64,000 nt of DNA from Bradyrhizobium sp. CB1717 (GTDB taxonomy: Bacteria > Pseudomonadota > Alphaproteobacteria > Rhizobiales > Xanthobacteraceae). A program made the translations under genes and the position numbers. Under the pieces are notes generated by a model. It was not told where the DNA came from. It did not search any database and saw only the letters and a list, made by a program, of their open reading frames with translations. Each line of letters begins with the position of its first letter. The stretch's first letter is position 1. Location: the NCBI RefSeq assembly GCF_029714325.1, contig NZ_CP121666.1:7471001-7535000 (forward strand). Reading direction: 5' to 3'. Below are positions 38,304-48,339 of the stretch, piece after piece.

Positions 38304-39698
38304 TCAGTCTCGTCGCACCGGCGGAAGGGTATCGAGCTCGCCCAGATCCCAATACAGGCCCGCCATCATCTCCAGGGCCTCACGCGCGAGCTCGACCGGC
38401 AAGTGCTCGTCGGGTGCATGTTGCTGGCATCCAGGATAGGCATGGGGCACCCACAAGGTGGGCAAATTTAGCAGGTTGGCAAAAATGTCGTTCGGAAGCG
38501 AGCCAGCGAAATTGGGCAAGATCGCCGGCGATTTCCGCGTCGTCCGAACGATCGAGTCTTGGGCCCATTTGGCCCAGGGATCCTCAGGATCGAGGCGCGT
38601 GGCGAGAAAGACACCATCGTCAGGGCTGGGCGTCACCTGGACCATGTCGAGACCGGTCCTCGCGAGATGTCGCCGCAGCGCCGGCACGATGTCCTCGCAA
38701 TCAACGCCGACCACGAAGCGGAGCTGACAGCGCGCCCAGGCGCTCGCGGGAATGGCATTGACCGGCGCTTGCGGATTTCCGCAACTGATGGCGAGGACAT
38801 CAAACGAGCACCAGCCATATACCTGCTCTGCCGGAGTCAGCCCCGGCTCGCCCCAGGCCGGATCGATGTCAGGTCCGCCAGGTCCCCCGTCAACGACACA
38901 ATCGGCAAGCACTCGCCGGACGGCGTCGGGCAGCTCACTTGGAAGCCATTCTGGAATCAGTATGCGGCCGGTCGGGGAGACGATCGTAGCCAGGGCGTGC
39001 GCGATCTGGATTGCGGGATCGGAAAGCAGACCGCCCCAATTGCCCGAATGATATGGGCTCTGGCGCGCATTAATTGAGATATCGAATGTAACACATCCCC
39101 GCGAGCCCAGGAATACTGTCGGCCGATCCTCGGACAAGCGCGGTCCGTCCGACGCAACGAAGATATCTGCGCACAGGAGCTTCTTGTGTGTCGTACATAG
39201 TTCGCGGAGGCCAGGCGAATCGACCTCTTCACCCATTTCGATCAGGTATTTCAGGTTGAAACCCAGCCGACCTCTCGTTTCGAGCACAGCACGGAGGCCG
39301 GCAATGTTGATGACGTGCTGCCCCTTGTTGTCGGCGACACCGCGTCCGTACCAGCGATCATTGAGCTTTGTGAGATGCCAAGGGGACCTTCCTGCGGCCC
39401 ACGATCCGTCCATTCCCCGAACTACGTCGCCGTGCCCATATCCGAGCACTGTCAGCAATGATGGATCTTCTATACGTTCTGCATAAAGGAATTGCGCGCC
39501 TGCAGCGGCCAAAACCTGGCAACCGCAGCCGAACTCTTCAAGCATGCAGCGGAGCTGGTCGAGATACTCGGCAAGCTGAGGTTTTCGCTTCGGGTTCTGA
39601 CTCTCGGAAGGAATAGCGACGAGCCGCGAGAGCACCGTCTCGAAGTCTCCAGAATCCAGATGGCTTCTCGCGCGCGAGATTGCGGCGTTCCGGCTCAT
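38304..39698 (-). CDS. M20-family metallohydrolase
   Basis: 464 residues. Zinc ligands fit the M20 pattern: H in LGYGHGDVV, D in GRGVADNKGQ, the E-E pair in IEMGEEVDSPG, D in ASDGP, and the late H in LWVPHAYPGCQQHAPDEH. The dimerisation domain occupies the middle. M20 enzymes cleave dipeptides or N-acyl amino acids. It is the last gene of the operon 38304-45038 and probably processes the imported compound. Confidence 0.87.
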   Translation of the reverse strand: MSRNAAISRARSHLDSGDFETVLSRLVAIPSESQNPKRKPQLAEYLDQLRCMLEEFGCGCQVLAAAGAQFLYAERIEDPSLLTVLGYGHGDVVRGMDGSWAAGRSPWHLTKLNDRWYGRGVADNKGQHVINIAGLRAVLETRGRLGFNLKYLIEMGEEVDSPGLRELCTTHKKLLCADIFVASDGPRLSEDRPTVFLGSRGCVTFDISINARQSPYHSGNWGGLLSDPAIQIAHALATIVSPTGRILIPEWLPSELPDAVRRVLADCVVDGGPGGPDIDPAWGEPGLTPAEQVYGWCSFDVLAISCGNPQAPVNAIPASAWARCQLRFVVGVDCEDIVPALRRHLARTGLDMVQVTPSPDDGVFLATRLDPEDPWAKWAQDSIVRTTRKSPAILPNFAGSLPNDIFANLLNLPTLWVPHAYPGCQQHAPDEHLPVELAREALEMMAGLYWDLGELDTLPPVRRD

Positions 39699-39729
39699 TA
39701 CGGGCAGCTCCTCGCACGCCAAAGGCAGG

Positions 39730-40857
39730 TCAACGGGCGCCGGGAAACACGCGGGTATGCGCCGCCTCGATCTCGATGCGGACGCGTTGACCGGATTGGA
39801 ACAGCGGCCGTCCGGGGCTCACCGAAGTCCGGGCGGTCAATCGAATGGACCCCACCTGCACAAGCACGCTCTGGTTCGTGCCCGTGTAAGCCGATTCCAA
39901 AACGGTCGCGGTAGCGCGCTCGTCCGGTGTCAGGCCGATATACTCCGGGCGAACCGCCAGCAACCCTCGGTCGCCTGACGTCAGCACCTGACTGGCCTCC
40001 TGTACAACCTCAAGGCCGACATCGGCGCTGCGGGCACAGACCTCGCCTCCAGATCGCCGCAACTCGACCGGCAGAAAGTTCATCTCACCGATGAAATCCG
40101 CGACAAATGCAGTCGCCGGCTGCTCATATAGCTCACGCGGTGTCCCACACTGCTGCAAGCGGCCTCGCTCGAGAACGGCAACGCGATCGGCCATGGACAG
40201 CGCTTCCTCCTGGTCGTGGGTAACGAAAATGATGGTGCTACCGACTTCCTTATGGATCAGCTTGATCTCCATTTGGAGCTGCTGCCTGAGCTTGCGATCG
40301 AGTGCCCCGAGCGGCTCGTCCATGAGCAACAGGGGTGGACGGAAGACAAGAGCGCGAGCCAGAGCGACACGCTGCTGCTGCCCACCCGATAACTGGCTTG
40401 GAAGTCGCGCGCCATATCCGTCAAGTGCAACGAGCTTCAGAGCTTTTGTGACCTCACGTTCGACGTCTCCGCCACGCAAGCCCCGGCGCCGCAGCGGATA
40501 GGCGATGTTCTCAGCGATGGTCATATGGGGGAACAACGCGTAGCTCTGGAACACCATGCCGAAGCCGCGACGATGGCTCGGAACATCATTGATCCGCACG
40601 CCGTCGAGCATGATATCGCCAGAGGAGGACACCTCGAACCCGGCGATCATCATCAGCAGAGTAGATTTTCCTGACCCGCTCGATCCGAGCAAGGCGACGA
40701 ACTCTCCTGGCTCGATCGACAGTGAGACGTCGTCGACCGCTTTGACCGGACCAAACATCTTGGTCAACGAGTTGACCGAGACGGAGCCACGTTGACTTTG
40801 CGACGTAGCTACACCTGCCGTCGCCTTTTCGCTCACCATTGCTGTGCTGACGCTCAT
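39730..40857 (-). CDS. PotA-like ABC transporter ATPase
   Basis: 375 residues from ATG 40857, overlapping the stop of the M24 gene by 4 bp. Walker A GSSGSGKSTLL, signature LSGGQQQRVALARAL, Walker B LLLMDEPLGALD, then a C-terminal TOBE domain (LLAVRPEYIGLTPDE). Powers the polyamine/compatible-solute type importer of this operon. Confidence 0.92.
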   Translation of the reverse strand: MSVSTAMVSEKATAGVATSQSQRGSVSVNSLTKMFGPVKAVDDVSLSIEPGEFVALLGSSGSGKSTLLMMIAGFEVSSSGDIMLDGVRINDVPSHRRGFGMVFQSYALFPHMTIAENIAYPLRRRGLRGGDVEREVTKALKLVALDGYGARLPSQLSGGQQQRVALARALVFRPPLLLMDEPLGALDRKLRQQLQMEIKLIHKEVGSTIIFVTHDQEEALSMADRVAVLERGRLQQCGTPRELYEQPATAFVADFIGEMNFLPVELRRSGGEVCARSADVGLEVVQEASQVLTSGDRGLLAVRPEYIGLTPDERATATVLESAYTGTNQSVLVQVGSIRLTARTSVSPGRPLFQSGQRVRIEIEAAHTRVFPGAR

Positions 40858-41996
40858 TTCGGCCTCGTCTCGAATATCTTGCGCGGTATTGAGGTCAATC
40901 GCTTCCCACCCGAACTGGTCACCACGACGGACTCGCTGACGGCAAGGCCAGCAGCGGATGTGTACATGTGAAAGACCATTCCTTCCTCGATGGCCCAATC
41001 CGCACGAGGCGTGAAACAGCGATATAGGTCACTCGTGTGCTGGGAAACGAGCGGAGCGGTACCAAGCGTATACCCGGTGATGTTATCGTAGGTCTCGCGC
41101 AACCCGGCCGCGACAACGCCGTCCCGCACGATGCGGTCGACGTCAGCGGCAATCGCGCCAGGCCGAAGCGCGGCGATTTGGCGATCTTGTAACGCGATAA
41201 GAGCCTGAGCCGCAGCTCGCTGCTCCTCGGTTGCCCGTCCTACGATGACCGACCGCATGATCCGGACCGTATATAAGCGTAACCGCGGCAAGAGCTCGAT
41301 ATGAACGATATCGCCATCGACCAGCGGTCGCTCTGCGAGGAACCCATGCAGCGAATCCCAGCCCGATCCGACATTGAGAGGCCCAACAAAGCCATCGTCG
41401 AACCCAAGCCGATAGTAGGCCGCAGCGGCAGCTGCAGCGATATCACGTTGGCTCTTGCCACTCGCCACCTCCTTGACAGTCGCATCGAAGGCCGCATCCA
41501 AAAGTGAACCAGCCCGGGACATATGCGCGATCTCTTCCGGCGACTTGCATCGCCTGAGATCCCATCCCGAACGCTCAAGGTCAAAGAACTCGGTATCCGG
41601 CAAGAGCTTGCGAAGCGCTTGGAGTCTGTGGATCGTGAACGAATTCGATTGAAATTCAGCGCCGATCCGGGCGGGCACCGAACCACTTTCCCGGAAGGTG
41701 CTCGCCAGCACCGCCAGCGGATCGTCCCAATCGCCAAACCCCACGATGTTATCCATCCACGTGCGCTGCCGCGCTGGTGGCATATCAAGCTTGCGCACCA
41801 GCAGGAACGGCTCGGACGATGCCGGAACGATGCACGCTCGCCAGAGATTTTCGGAGACTGTATAGCCCGAGAGCCAGGACATCATCTCGGGCTCGTCAAA
41901 GATGAGACAGTCAAGACGACGCTCTGCCATCAGTTTTCGGACGGCGTCACACCGCCGCTTGTACTCCTCGACGGAGAAAGTGAGGTCGCGGCTCAT
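40854..41996 (-). CDS. Creatinase/ectoine-hydrolase-like M24 protein
   Basis: 380 residues from ATG 41996 (GGAG upstream). N-terminal creatinase domain (RRLDCLIFDEPEMMSWLSGY) and a pita-bread M24 domain. Where metal-dependent M24 peptidases have paired Asp ligands, this protein has HIELLPRLRLYTVRIMR, so the metal site is lost, as in creatinase and ectoine hydrolase. It is therefore more likely to hydrolyse a C-N bond in a small cyclic or guanidino compound than a peptide. Located in an ABC import operon next to M20. Confidence 0.75.
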   Translation of the reverse strand: MSRDLTFSVEEYKRRCDAVRKLMAERRLDCLIFDEPEMMSWLSGYTVSENLWRACIVPASSEPFLLVRKLDMPPARQRTWMDNIVGFGDWDDPLAVLASTFRESGSVPARIGAEFQSNSFTIHRLQALRKLLPDTEFFDLERSGWDLRRCKSPEEIAHMSRAGSLLDAAFDATVKEVASGKSQRDIAAAAAAAYYRLGFDDGFVGPLNVGSGWDSLHGFLAERPLVDGDIVHIELLPRLRLYTVRIMRSVIVGRATEEQRAAAQALIALQDRQIAALRPGAIAADVDRIVRDGVVAAGLRETYDNITGYTLGTAPLVSQHTSDLYRCFTPRADWAIEEGMVFHMYTSAAGLAVSESVVVTSSGGKRLTSIPRKIFETRPK

Positions 41997-42119
41997 GGTC
42001 GATGCTCCGTTACGACTGCGGGACCTCGGCCCAGATTGGGTCGAGAGGATTGCTTCAGTAAAGGCGCCATTGGCTTCCTCGTAGGATGAGCAATGCACAG
42101 GCGCAATCCATCGATCTGC

Positions 42120-43916
42120 TCAACGATGGAGGCTTTCCTGCGGGCGACGACCTTGAACGACAGCGCCCACGAAGAGCCGCAGAAGCATTAGAAGCGCAAG
42201 TACGATGAGAAACAGAACGGCGATGACGGCGATCTGGGGGCTGATTTCCAGGCGGATGTTGTCCCACATTCTCATGGGCAACGGCGTCGCGGTGGGCCCG
42301 CTCAGGAACAGACCGAACACAACATCATCGAACCCCACGATGAACGCGAAGAGCGCCGCGCTCGCTAGCGTCGGCAACAGCAATGGAAGCGTCACCGTTC
42401 TCAGCGTCACGAGAGGGCTCGAGCCTAGGCTCGCGGCAGCGAGCTCCAGGGTGCGATTGAAGCGCTTGAGCCCCGCGATCATGACAACGACCGTATATGG
42501 TGCGCCAATGATCGTATAGCTGAGAGCAAATGCCAGCGGATTGCCGATCAGCGAGGATCCGGCGAGAGCGAAGAACAGGGAAACTGCGATTACGACATGA
42601 GGAACAATCAGCGGGGAAATCAGGAGAAGATAGACAGGCACGCGCGCAGAGAACCGGTACCGCACGAGAGCGAAGGCGGCGGGCACACCAATGGCCACGC
42701 TCAGGAGAGCGGACAGTCCTGCCCATCTCAGGCTGAAGCTTAGGGCATCGAGCCATTGCGTATTCTTGAGCAAACTTGAGAACCACCGCAATGAGTAGGC
42801 GGGCGGCGGAAAGGTGAGGTATGGTGCATCGCTGAATGCAAGAGGAATTACGACCACGAAGGGCAGCACCAGAAAAAGAAGCGTCAGCCCTGCACTAACG
42901 TACAACGCGGGTCGGCGCGCGACCGTCAAGGCCTCATGCAGCCTCGTTGACGGGCCATGCAAAACCGCCGTCAGTCGCACCAGGATCGGCCACCGCGCGG
43001 AGAGACCGGATGTCGACTTGCCGACCAGGGAAATGTTGTTATGTGGTCGATCGTCCAGCTCTTCCGCAATCCGCTGACGAAATATCAGGAAGACCGCGAT
43101 GACAGCGAACATCAAGATCGATGATTGGGCTGCGGCTTCATCGAAATTTCCGAGGATCAGCACGCGCAGACTAATGCCCTGAGCGATCAGATAGCTATCC
43201 GGTCCACCAAGAAGCTCTGGCGTAATATAGAAGCCGAGACTGGACAGAAACACGAGCGTGCAGCCGCTAATCACGCCGGGGATCGAGGCGGGCAGCGTGA
43301 CCCTCAAGAAGGCGTCGGTAGGAGGACTTCCGAGACTTTGTGCCGCTTTTGCAAGGCTTGGATCAACCCGTGCCAAGACAGCGTAGAGAGGAAATGCCAT
43401 GAGCGGCAGCTGGACCTGCACCATGCCGACATAGACGCCGACTGAATTGAACACCATTTGCAGCGGCTCGGAGATGAGGCCGAGGCGCAAAAACAGCTGG
43501 TTGATAGGCCCGTTGGGGCTGAGCAGGACAATCCATGCGTAGGTTCTGATCAAGACACTCGTTAAATATGGAAGCGTGACAATAAGCAGAAGAAGTGAAG
43601 CCGCGCGCGGAGAACATTTCGATATGGCGTAAGCGAGAGGATAAGCAATGAGCAAACAGACGATCGTCACGGTCGCTGCTAGGGCGATTGTCCTGAGGAC
43701 GATCCATAGAAACGCCGGCGAGTTGGAGATCTCGATGTAGCTGTTGAGCGACCAGGCACCATCGTGCTGCAGGCTCTTGAGCACGAGTTGCGCGAGCGGC
43801 ACGACGTAGCCGACCGAGAACAGGATCACGATCGGCAAGAGAAGGAGGATGGGCACCAAGCGCGCCCATCCTGAGGTGTCTCTCCTATGCGGCATAGCCA
43901 GACTCGCATCCACCAT
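42120..43916 (-). CDS. Fused two-domain ABC transporter permease (PotB-PotC type)
   Basis: 598 residues containing two complete six-helix permease halves in one chain. The first has an EAA loop around AKAAQSLGSPPTDAFLRVTL and the second around ELAAASLGSSPLVTLRTVTL. The fusion resembles iron/putrescine FbpB-like permeases. It is 6 bp from the binding-protein gene. Confidence 0.9.
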   Translation of the reverse strand: MVDASLAMPHRRDTSGWARLVPILLLLPIVILFSVGYVVPLAQLVLKSLQHDGAWSLNSYIEISNSPAFLWIVLRTIALAATVTIVCLLIAYPLAYAISKCSPRAASLLLLIVTLPYLTSVLIRTYAWIVLLSPNGPINQLFLRLGLISEPLQMVFNSVGVYVGMVQVQLPLMAFPLYAVLARVDPSLAKAAQSLGSPPTDAFLRVTLPASIPGVISGCTLVFLSSLGFYITPELLGGPDSYLIAQGISLRVLILGNFDEAAAQSSILMFAVIAVFLIFRQRIAEELDDRPHNNISLVGKSTSGLSARWPILVRLTAVLHGPSTRLHEALTVARRPALYVSAGLTLLFLVLPFVVVIPLAFSDAPYLTFPPPAYSLRWFSSLLKNTQWLDALSFSLRWAGLSALLSVAIGVPAAFALVRYRFSARVPVYLLLISPLIVPHVVIAVSLFFALAGSSLIGNPLAFALSYTIIGAPYTVVVMIAGLKRFNRTLELAAASLGSSPLVTLRTVTLPLLLPTLASAALFAFIVGFDDVVFGLFLSGPTATPLPMRMWDNIRLEISPQIAVIAVLFLIVLALLMLLRLFVGAVVQGRRPQESLHR

Positions 43917-43922
43917 TTTGAG

Positions 43923-45038
43923 CTACCGTACGCCGGAAATCCAACGCTCCCATTGAGCAACGGCAATTTCATTGTTGGCCTTGCCGTTGGAGCTCACAGT
44001 GTTCCAGAACTCGTAGTCCTGGACGAACTGCAGCTTCCGTGCTTCGGGGGAGGTCGGCAGGAGCTTTGCCCGTTCAGACGGCACATGCTCGAATGCACGC
44101 GAGTTCGGTGGCGCATAGAGAATGTGCTGGGCGAATTTCGCCTGATTTTCGGCTCGCGCTGAGAACGCAAGAAACTTGAATGCATTGTCCGCATTCTTCG
44201 TGCCTTTCAGGACCACCCAGGTGTCGTACTGCAGCATTCCCTGATTCCAGGTGTAGCCGATCTTGGCCCCCTGCTCGTTGGCTGCCGAAACCCGGCCGTT
44301 CCAGGCGCTACCGGCCGTGATCAACTTATCAATGATCATCTGCGGAGCTTCCGCGCCGGTGTTCCACCATTTCAAGATGCTCGGCTTGACCCGGCTGAGA
44401 CTCTTGAACGCGCGATCCCAATCAAGTGGATAGAGCTTCGACGGATCAACACCGTCCGCCATCAGAGCTGCTTCGAACGTGCCGCCGTCCGAGGCCCAGG
44501 TTCCTGCCATGAGTGAACGCCGTCCCGCAAATTTTTGGGCGTCCCAGACATCCGCCCAAGAGTTCGGAGCATCGGAGGCAAACTTCGACGCGTCATACGC
44601 AATGAACAGCGAATAGATGATCGCGGGCACAGTGAACTTGCCGACCTTGACCGGACTGAACGCGCCGAGGTCTGCCTTTTCGAAGTAGCCATAGTCGATC
44701 GGAAGCAGAAGATTGTCCCGCTCGAAAGTCGGGGCCTTGCCGCCAGGAAGAATCGTCACGTCATATCGGGGAGCGCCGGCCAACACGCTCGCTCGCACGG
44801 CTCCCGTGTCGGTCCGCGGTTGAGCTATGACCTTGATGCCGGTCTCTTTCTCGAACGGCTCGAAATAGGCGATCCGCTTGGCCTCGCCCCAAGATCCGCC
44901 GCCGTCGTAGACCACGACCTCACCGGTGCCCTTCGGGATTTGCGCAATCGCGGGGGCGGGAAACAGCGAGCGCGCGGCCGCTAGTCCCCCGGCCAAGGCG
45001 GTGCCCTGAAGCAGCTTGCGTCTGACGATATCCACCAT
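43923..45038 (-). CDS. PotD-like ABC substrate-binding protein
   Basis: 371 residues with a Tat-type signal (VRRKLLQGTALAGGL, ending APAIAQ). The body shows VVVYDGGGSWGEAKR and FEKETGIKVIAQPRTDTG, typical of extracellular solute-binding family 1/PotD proteins. First gene of the five-gene operon, divergent from the Lrp regulator. Ligand unknown; a polyamine-like or zwitterionic compound is likely. Confidence 0.88.
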   Translation of the reverse strand: MVDIVRRKLLQGTALAGGLAAARSLFPAPAIAQIPKGTGEVVVYDGGGSWGEAKRIAYFEPFEKETGIKVIAQPRTDTGAVRASVLAGAPRYDVTILPGGKAPTFERDNLLLPIDYGYFEKADLGAFSPVKVGKFTVPAIIYSLFIAYDASKFASDAPNSWADVWDAQKFAGRRSLMAGTWASDGGTFEAALMADGVDPSKLYPLDWDRAFKSLSRVKPSILKWWNTGAEAPQMIIDKLITAGSAWNGRVSAANEQGAKIGYTWNQGMLQYDTWVVLKGTKNADNAFKFLAFSARAENQAKFAQHILYAPPNSRAFEHVPSERAKLLPTSPEARKLQFVQDYEFWNTVSSNGKANNEIAVAQWERWISGVR

Positions 45039-45167
45039 GCTCCACTCCGTTGTGTGCGGCTAATGCCTTGCTCGATCCGGCTTTGCGCATATAATCCGAC
45101 AAGCGGGTGGCTGAATCCGCCGTTCTGCCCCCTCAAAATGCCAGAAAACTGCAAATTGAAATATTAA

Positions 45168-45650
45168 ATGGCTGTCACGCGCACTGACCTCGATCGCCTC
45201 GATCTGAAGCTTCTCATGCTGCTGCAGGAGAATAATCTGCAGACCTCTGAGGAACTGGCAGAACGCGTGGGACTTTCGCCGACTTCTTGCCTGCGTCGAC
45301 TCAGGCGATTGCGCGAAAACGGGGCGATCATGTCCGACGTCTCGATCATATCGCCTTCGGTCGCCGGCAAACGGGTCACGTCGATCGTGCTTGTTGCGCT
45401 CGAGCAAGAGCAGCTCGACCTTCTGCACACCTTTAAAAATCGAATGAGCGCCTATCCTGAGGTTACGCAGTGCTACTACGTAACGGGTTCGGCTGATTTC
45501 ATTCTGGTCGTCAACACTGCCTCTATGGAGGAATATGGGGCTTTCACTGAGCGAGCATTCTTTCCCGACAAGAACATCAAGTCATTCAACACATATGTGT
45601 CGATGCAGACGGTCAAGTTCACCACCCGCATCAATCTTGACGTATCCTGA
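45168..45650 (+). CDS. Lrp/AsnC-family transcriptional regulator
   Basis: 160 residues. N-terminal winged HTH (LDLKLLMLLQENNLQTSEEL, SPTSCLRRLRRLRENGAI) and C-terminal RAM domain (ALEQEQLDLLHTFKNRM, CYYVTGSADFILVV). Divergent from the ABC/M24/M20 operon across a 129-bp gap and convergent with the ammonia-lyase gene; probably senses an amino compound and controls one or both. Confidence 0.9.
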   Translation: MAVTRTDLDRLDLKLLMLLQENNLQTSEELAERVGLSPTSCLRRLRRLRENGAIMSDVSIISPSVAGKRVTSIVLVALEQEQLDLLHTFKNRMSAYPEVTQCYYVTGSADFILVVNTASMEEYGAFTERAFFPDKNIKSFNTYVSMQTVKFTTRINLDVS

Positions 45651-45665
45651 CTGGCCGGGCCCTGT

Positions 45666-46895
45666 TCATGCCTTTTCGTTTCCGCTCCAAACCGATAGGT
45701 CGGTGGGCCCTTCCGTGGCAAAGAGCAGAACCTTGGCGGACTGATCGAGGCCAAGTCTCTTTCTGTCCTTCACTTCGGCTGCCCTTAAGAGGCCCGCCAA
45801 TCCCGCCGCTCCCGACTCTCCGACGCGAAGACGCTGATCGCCTGAAACGCCCTCATTAAGCAAACGTACCGCGTCCGCGGCCTCTTCATCCGTTACCGTG
45901 ATGTAGCCGCTGGTCAACTCTTCGATGATCGGCCAGACCAATAACGATGGGCTTTGGCATTCAAGCATCGACATGTTCGTCGCAGGCCCAGGCGGGAGCC
46001 GCACGGGCATCTTGGCTCGGGCGCTTTCGTAAAGGCATGCCGACCGTTCTGGCTCGATGATCCAAAGATGGGTATCGCGGCCGAATAGACCCCGTGCCGA
46101 GCCATGGCCGAACACGCTAGCTGCAAGACCTCCAACACCAGCCTGAACCAGAACATGCGTAAACGGCTTTGACTGTCCTGCCGTGGCCGCAATGATTTCA
46201 TCGATCAGTATCGCATACCCCTGGACCACAAACGTGCAAGCGGTGTCGTCCTCCCCGGGGCCGACCGTATCCGGGACAGCGATCCAACCGTCCTGCGAGG
46301 CAGCCTTGGCCGCAGCCTCGACCGAGTCGTTATAGTCTCCGGCCACGCGCACGATCGCAGCGCCGAGCCGCGAGATATGAGCGGCCCGCTCGTCGCTCAC
46401 GCCGGCGTGGAGATATACGACCGCCCGCGCTCCGATGAGCCTCGCTCCGGCCGAAACCGAACGGCCATGGTTGCCGTCCGAAGCACATGAAAATGTGAGC
46501 CCTGAAAGCATAGATCGTACGCCCGGCTCCGCCAATTCTGCAGGCAGAATCGAGCGTCCAGTCCGCCTCTCAACGTGCTTCATTGCGAGTTTCAGCACTG
46601 CGTAGGCTCCGCCGAGCCCCTTGAAGCTGCCTATGCCAAGCCGCTGTGTCTCATCCTTGATCCAGATTTCGCCGAGCCCCAGCTTTTCGGCGGTACGCGG
46701 CAGAGAAATCAGGCTGGTCGGTGCATAGCGCGGGCAGGCCTGAAGGAGGCGGAGGGGCTCATTTCCTGCGTTGCGGTCGCACCACCAAGGAGCCTGTTTT
46801 AAGCCGGGTGAACGATTGCGCAGCAGAAAGGGCCGATGATTGGCAAGCGTTTCCGACGGAGTTCCCGCGGGCTTTGAGGTGGGTACCAAAGTCAT
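45666..46895 (-). CDS. dpaL: Diaminopropionate ammonia-lyase-like PLP enzyme
   Basis: About 409 residues. PLP-lysine motif GSFKGLGGAYAV, FSCASDGNHGRSVSAGA, and the glycine-rich VLVQAGVGGLAASVFG match diaminopropionate ammonia-lyase/threonine-dehydratase fold II enzymes. The start is uncertain: ATG 46895 directly abuts GGAGG, and TTG two codons on has better spacing. It would deaminate 2,3-diaminopropionate or a hydroxy-amino acid to pyruvate and ammonia. It may act on the product released by the M20/M24 enzymes. Confidence 0.82.
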   Translation of the reverse strand: MTLVPTSKPAGTPSETLANHRPFLLRNRSPGLKQAPWWCDRNAGNEPLRLLQACPRYAPTSLISLPRTAEKLGLGEIWIKDETQRLGIGSFKGLGGAYAVLKLAMKHVERRTGRSILPAELAEPGVRSMLSGLTFSCASDGNHGRSVSAGARLIGARAVVYLHAGVSDERAAHISRLGAAIVRVAGDYNDSVEAAAKAASQDGWIAVPDTVGPGEDDTACTFVVQGYAILIDEIIAATAGQSKPFTHVLVQAGVGGLAASVFGHGSARGLFGRDTHLWIIEPERSACLYESARAKMPVRLPPGPATNMSMLECQSPSLLVWPIIEELTSGYITVTDEEAADAVRLLNEGVSGDQRLRVGESGAAGLAGLLRAAEVKDRKRLGLDQSAKVLLFATEGPTDLSVWSGNEKA

Positions 46896-47115
46896 CCTCC
46901 TGGCAAGCAAGTACGATCCTCTCGGACCGTACTTTGCCAACCCGTGAGGCCGTTTGGCGCAATCTATGAAGCCGCAAATGACGGATTTTGGCAATGTGGG
47001 CCTTAAAATGGCGGGTTTGGGCTCTTCTGTCAGGCATGTTTCCAGAGATGTTGATCGAAGACCGGTAGTGCCTGCGAATCTGTCCATCTACCGCGTCGCG
47101 AAGAAGGGACTTCGG

Positions 47116-48339
47116 GTGCATAATATTCGAAAGCAAACTGCAAGCTCGATCAGCGATCTTTCCGATGCCGACGTCGTTCGCTTGCGAGCGGATACGCCCG
47201 GCGTTGCACACCGAATCCACTTCAATAATGCCGGCGCTGCGTTGATGCCGAGCCCCGTCGTCGATGGCATGGTCGCATACCTCCGGCGCGAAGCCACAAT
47301 CGGCGGCTACGAAGCGAGTGCTGAAAGCACGGCGCGTTTGGAGGGCGTATACGATAGCATTGCTCGACTAGTCGGCTCAAAGCGCGAAGAAATTGCGCTG
47401 ACTGAGAATGCCACTCTGGCATGGCAGCGCGCCTTCTATTCGCTCCGCTTTGGCCCTGGCGACCGAATTCTGACCACCTCCGCAGAGTTTGCGGCAAACT
47501 ATGTTGCGTTCTTGCAGGTCGCCCGCCGTACGGGCGCACGGGTCGAGGTTATACCCGACGACGCCGATCAGGTTATGGACCCGGAGGCGCTCGAGCGAAT
47601 GATTGATGAGCGCGTAAGGCTGATCGCCATCACGTGGATACCGACCAACGGCGGCTTGGTGAACCCAGCGGAAACCGTGGGACGCATTGCGCGCACTCAT
47701 AGTGTTCCCTACCTGCTGGATGCGTGCCAGGCTGTTGGCCAGATCCCCGTCGACGTCCGCGCACTTGGTTGCGACATGCTGACGGCAACAGGTCGGAAAT
47801 TCTTGCGTGGTCCGCGCGGAACCGGCTTCCTCTACATGCGCGACGATTTCCTAAAGGACATTGAACCGGCCATGATAGATCTGTTCGGCGCACCTTGGGT
47901 TGGACCTGAGCGCTACGAACTTAGATCGGACGCACGACGATTCGAGACGTGGGAAGCGAACTATGCGGCCCGGGTTGGACTTGGGGTCGCTGTCGATTAC
48001 GCACTTTCAATCGGCATCGATAGAATCGAACGACGTTGCCGCCTGCTTGCGAACGAATTGCGCGCAGCACTCGGCGCAATCCCGGGAGTGTCGCTGCACG
48101 ATCTCGGAGATCGTCCCGCTTCAATCGTCTCCTTCACCATTCGCAATGTGGGTGCACGCGAGGTCATGCGTCGGTTGGCAGCAGGGAAAATCAATGTGTC
48201 AGTCTCACCACCAACAAGCACCCCGTTAGACTCAACGCGCAGAGACCTTCCTGATATCGTCCGCGCATCGCCGCACTACTACAATACATTCCAGGAGGTC
48301 GAAACTCTCGTGTCGGCTGTCCACCGAATATGCACTTGA
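47116..48339 (+). CDS. Class V aminotransferase-like PLP enzyme
   Basis: About 407 residues from GTG 47116; an ATG at 46954 gives a longer, non-conserved leader. RIHFNNAGAALMPSPVV opens the fold-I domain, with VPYLLDACQAVGQIPVDV and the PLP-lysine in TGRKFLRGPRGTGFLYM. It resembles cysteine-desulfurase/isopenicillin-epimerase/selenocysteine-lyase-like proteins; no active-site Cys loop was identified. Divergent from dpaL, suggesting shared control. Confidence 0.8.
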   Translation: MHNIRKQTASSISDLSDADVVRLRADTPGVAHRIHFNNAGAALMPSPVVDGMVAYLRREATIGGYEASAESTARLEGVYDSIARLVGSKREEIALTENATLAWQRAFYSLRFGPGDRILTTSAEFAANYVAFLQVARRTGARVEVIPDDADQVMDPEALERMIDERVRLIAITWIPTNGGLVNPAETVGRIARTHSVPYLLDACQAVGQIPVDVRALGCDMLTATGRKFLRGPRGTGFLYMRDDFLKDIEPAMIDLFGAPWVGPERYELRSDARRFETWEANYAARVGLGVAVDYALSIGIDRIERRCRLLANELRAALGAIPGVSLHDLGDRPASIVSFTIRNVGAREVMRRLAAGKINVSVSPPTSTPLDSTRRDLPDIVRASPHYYNTFQEVETLVSAVHRICT

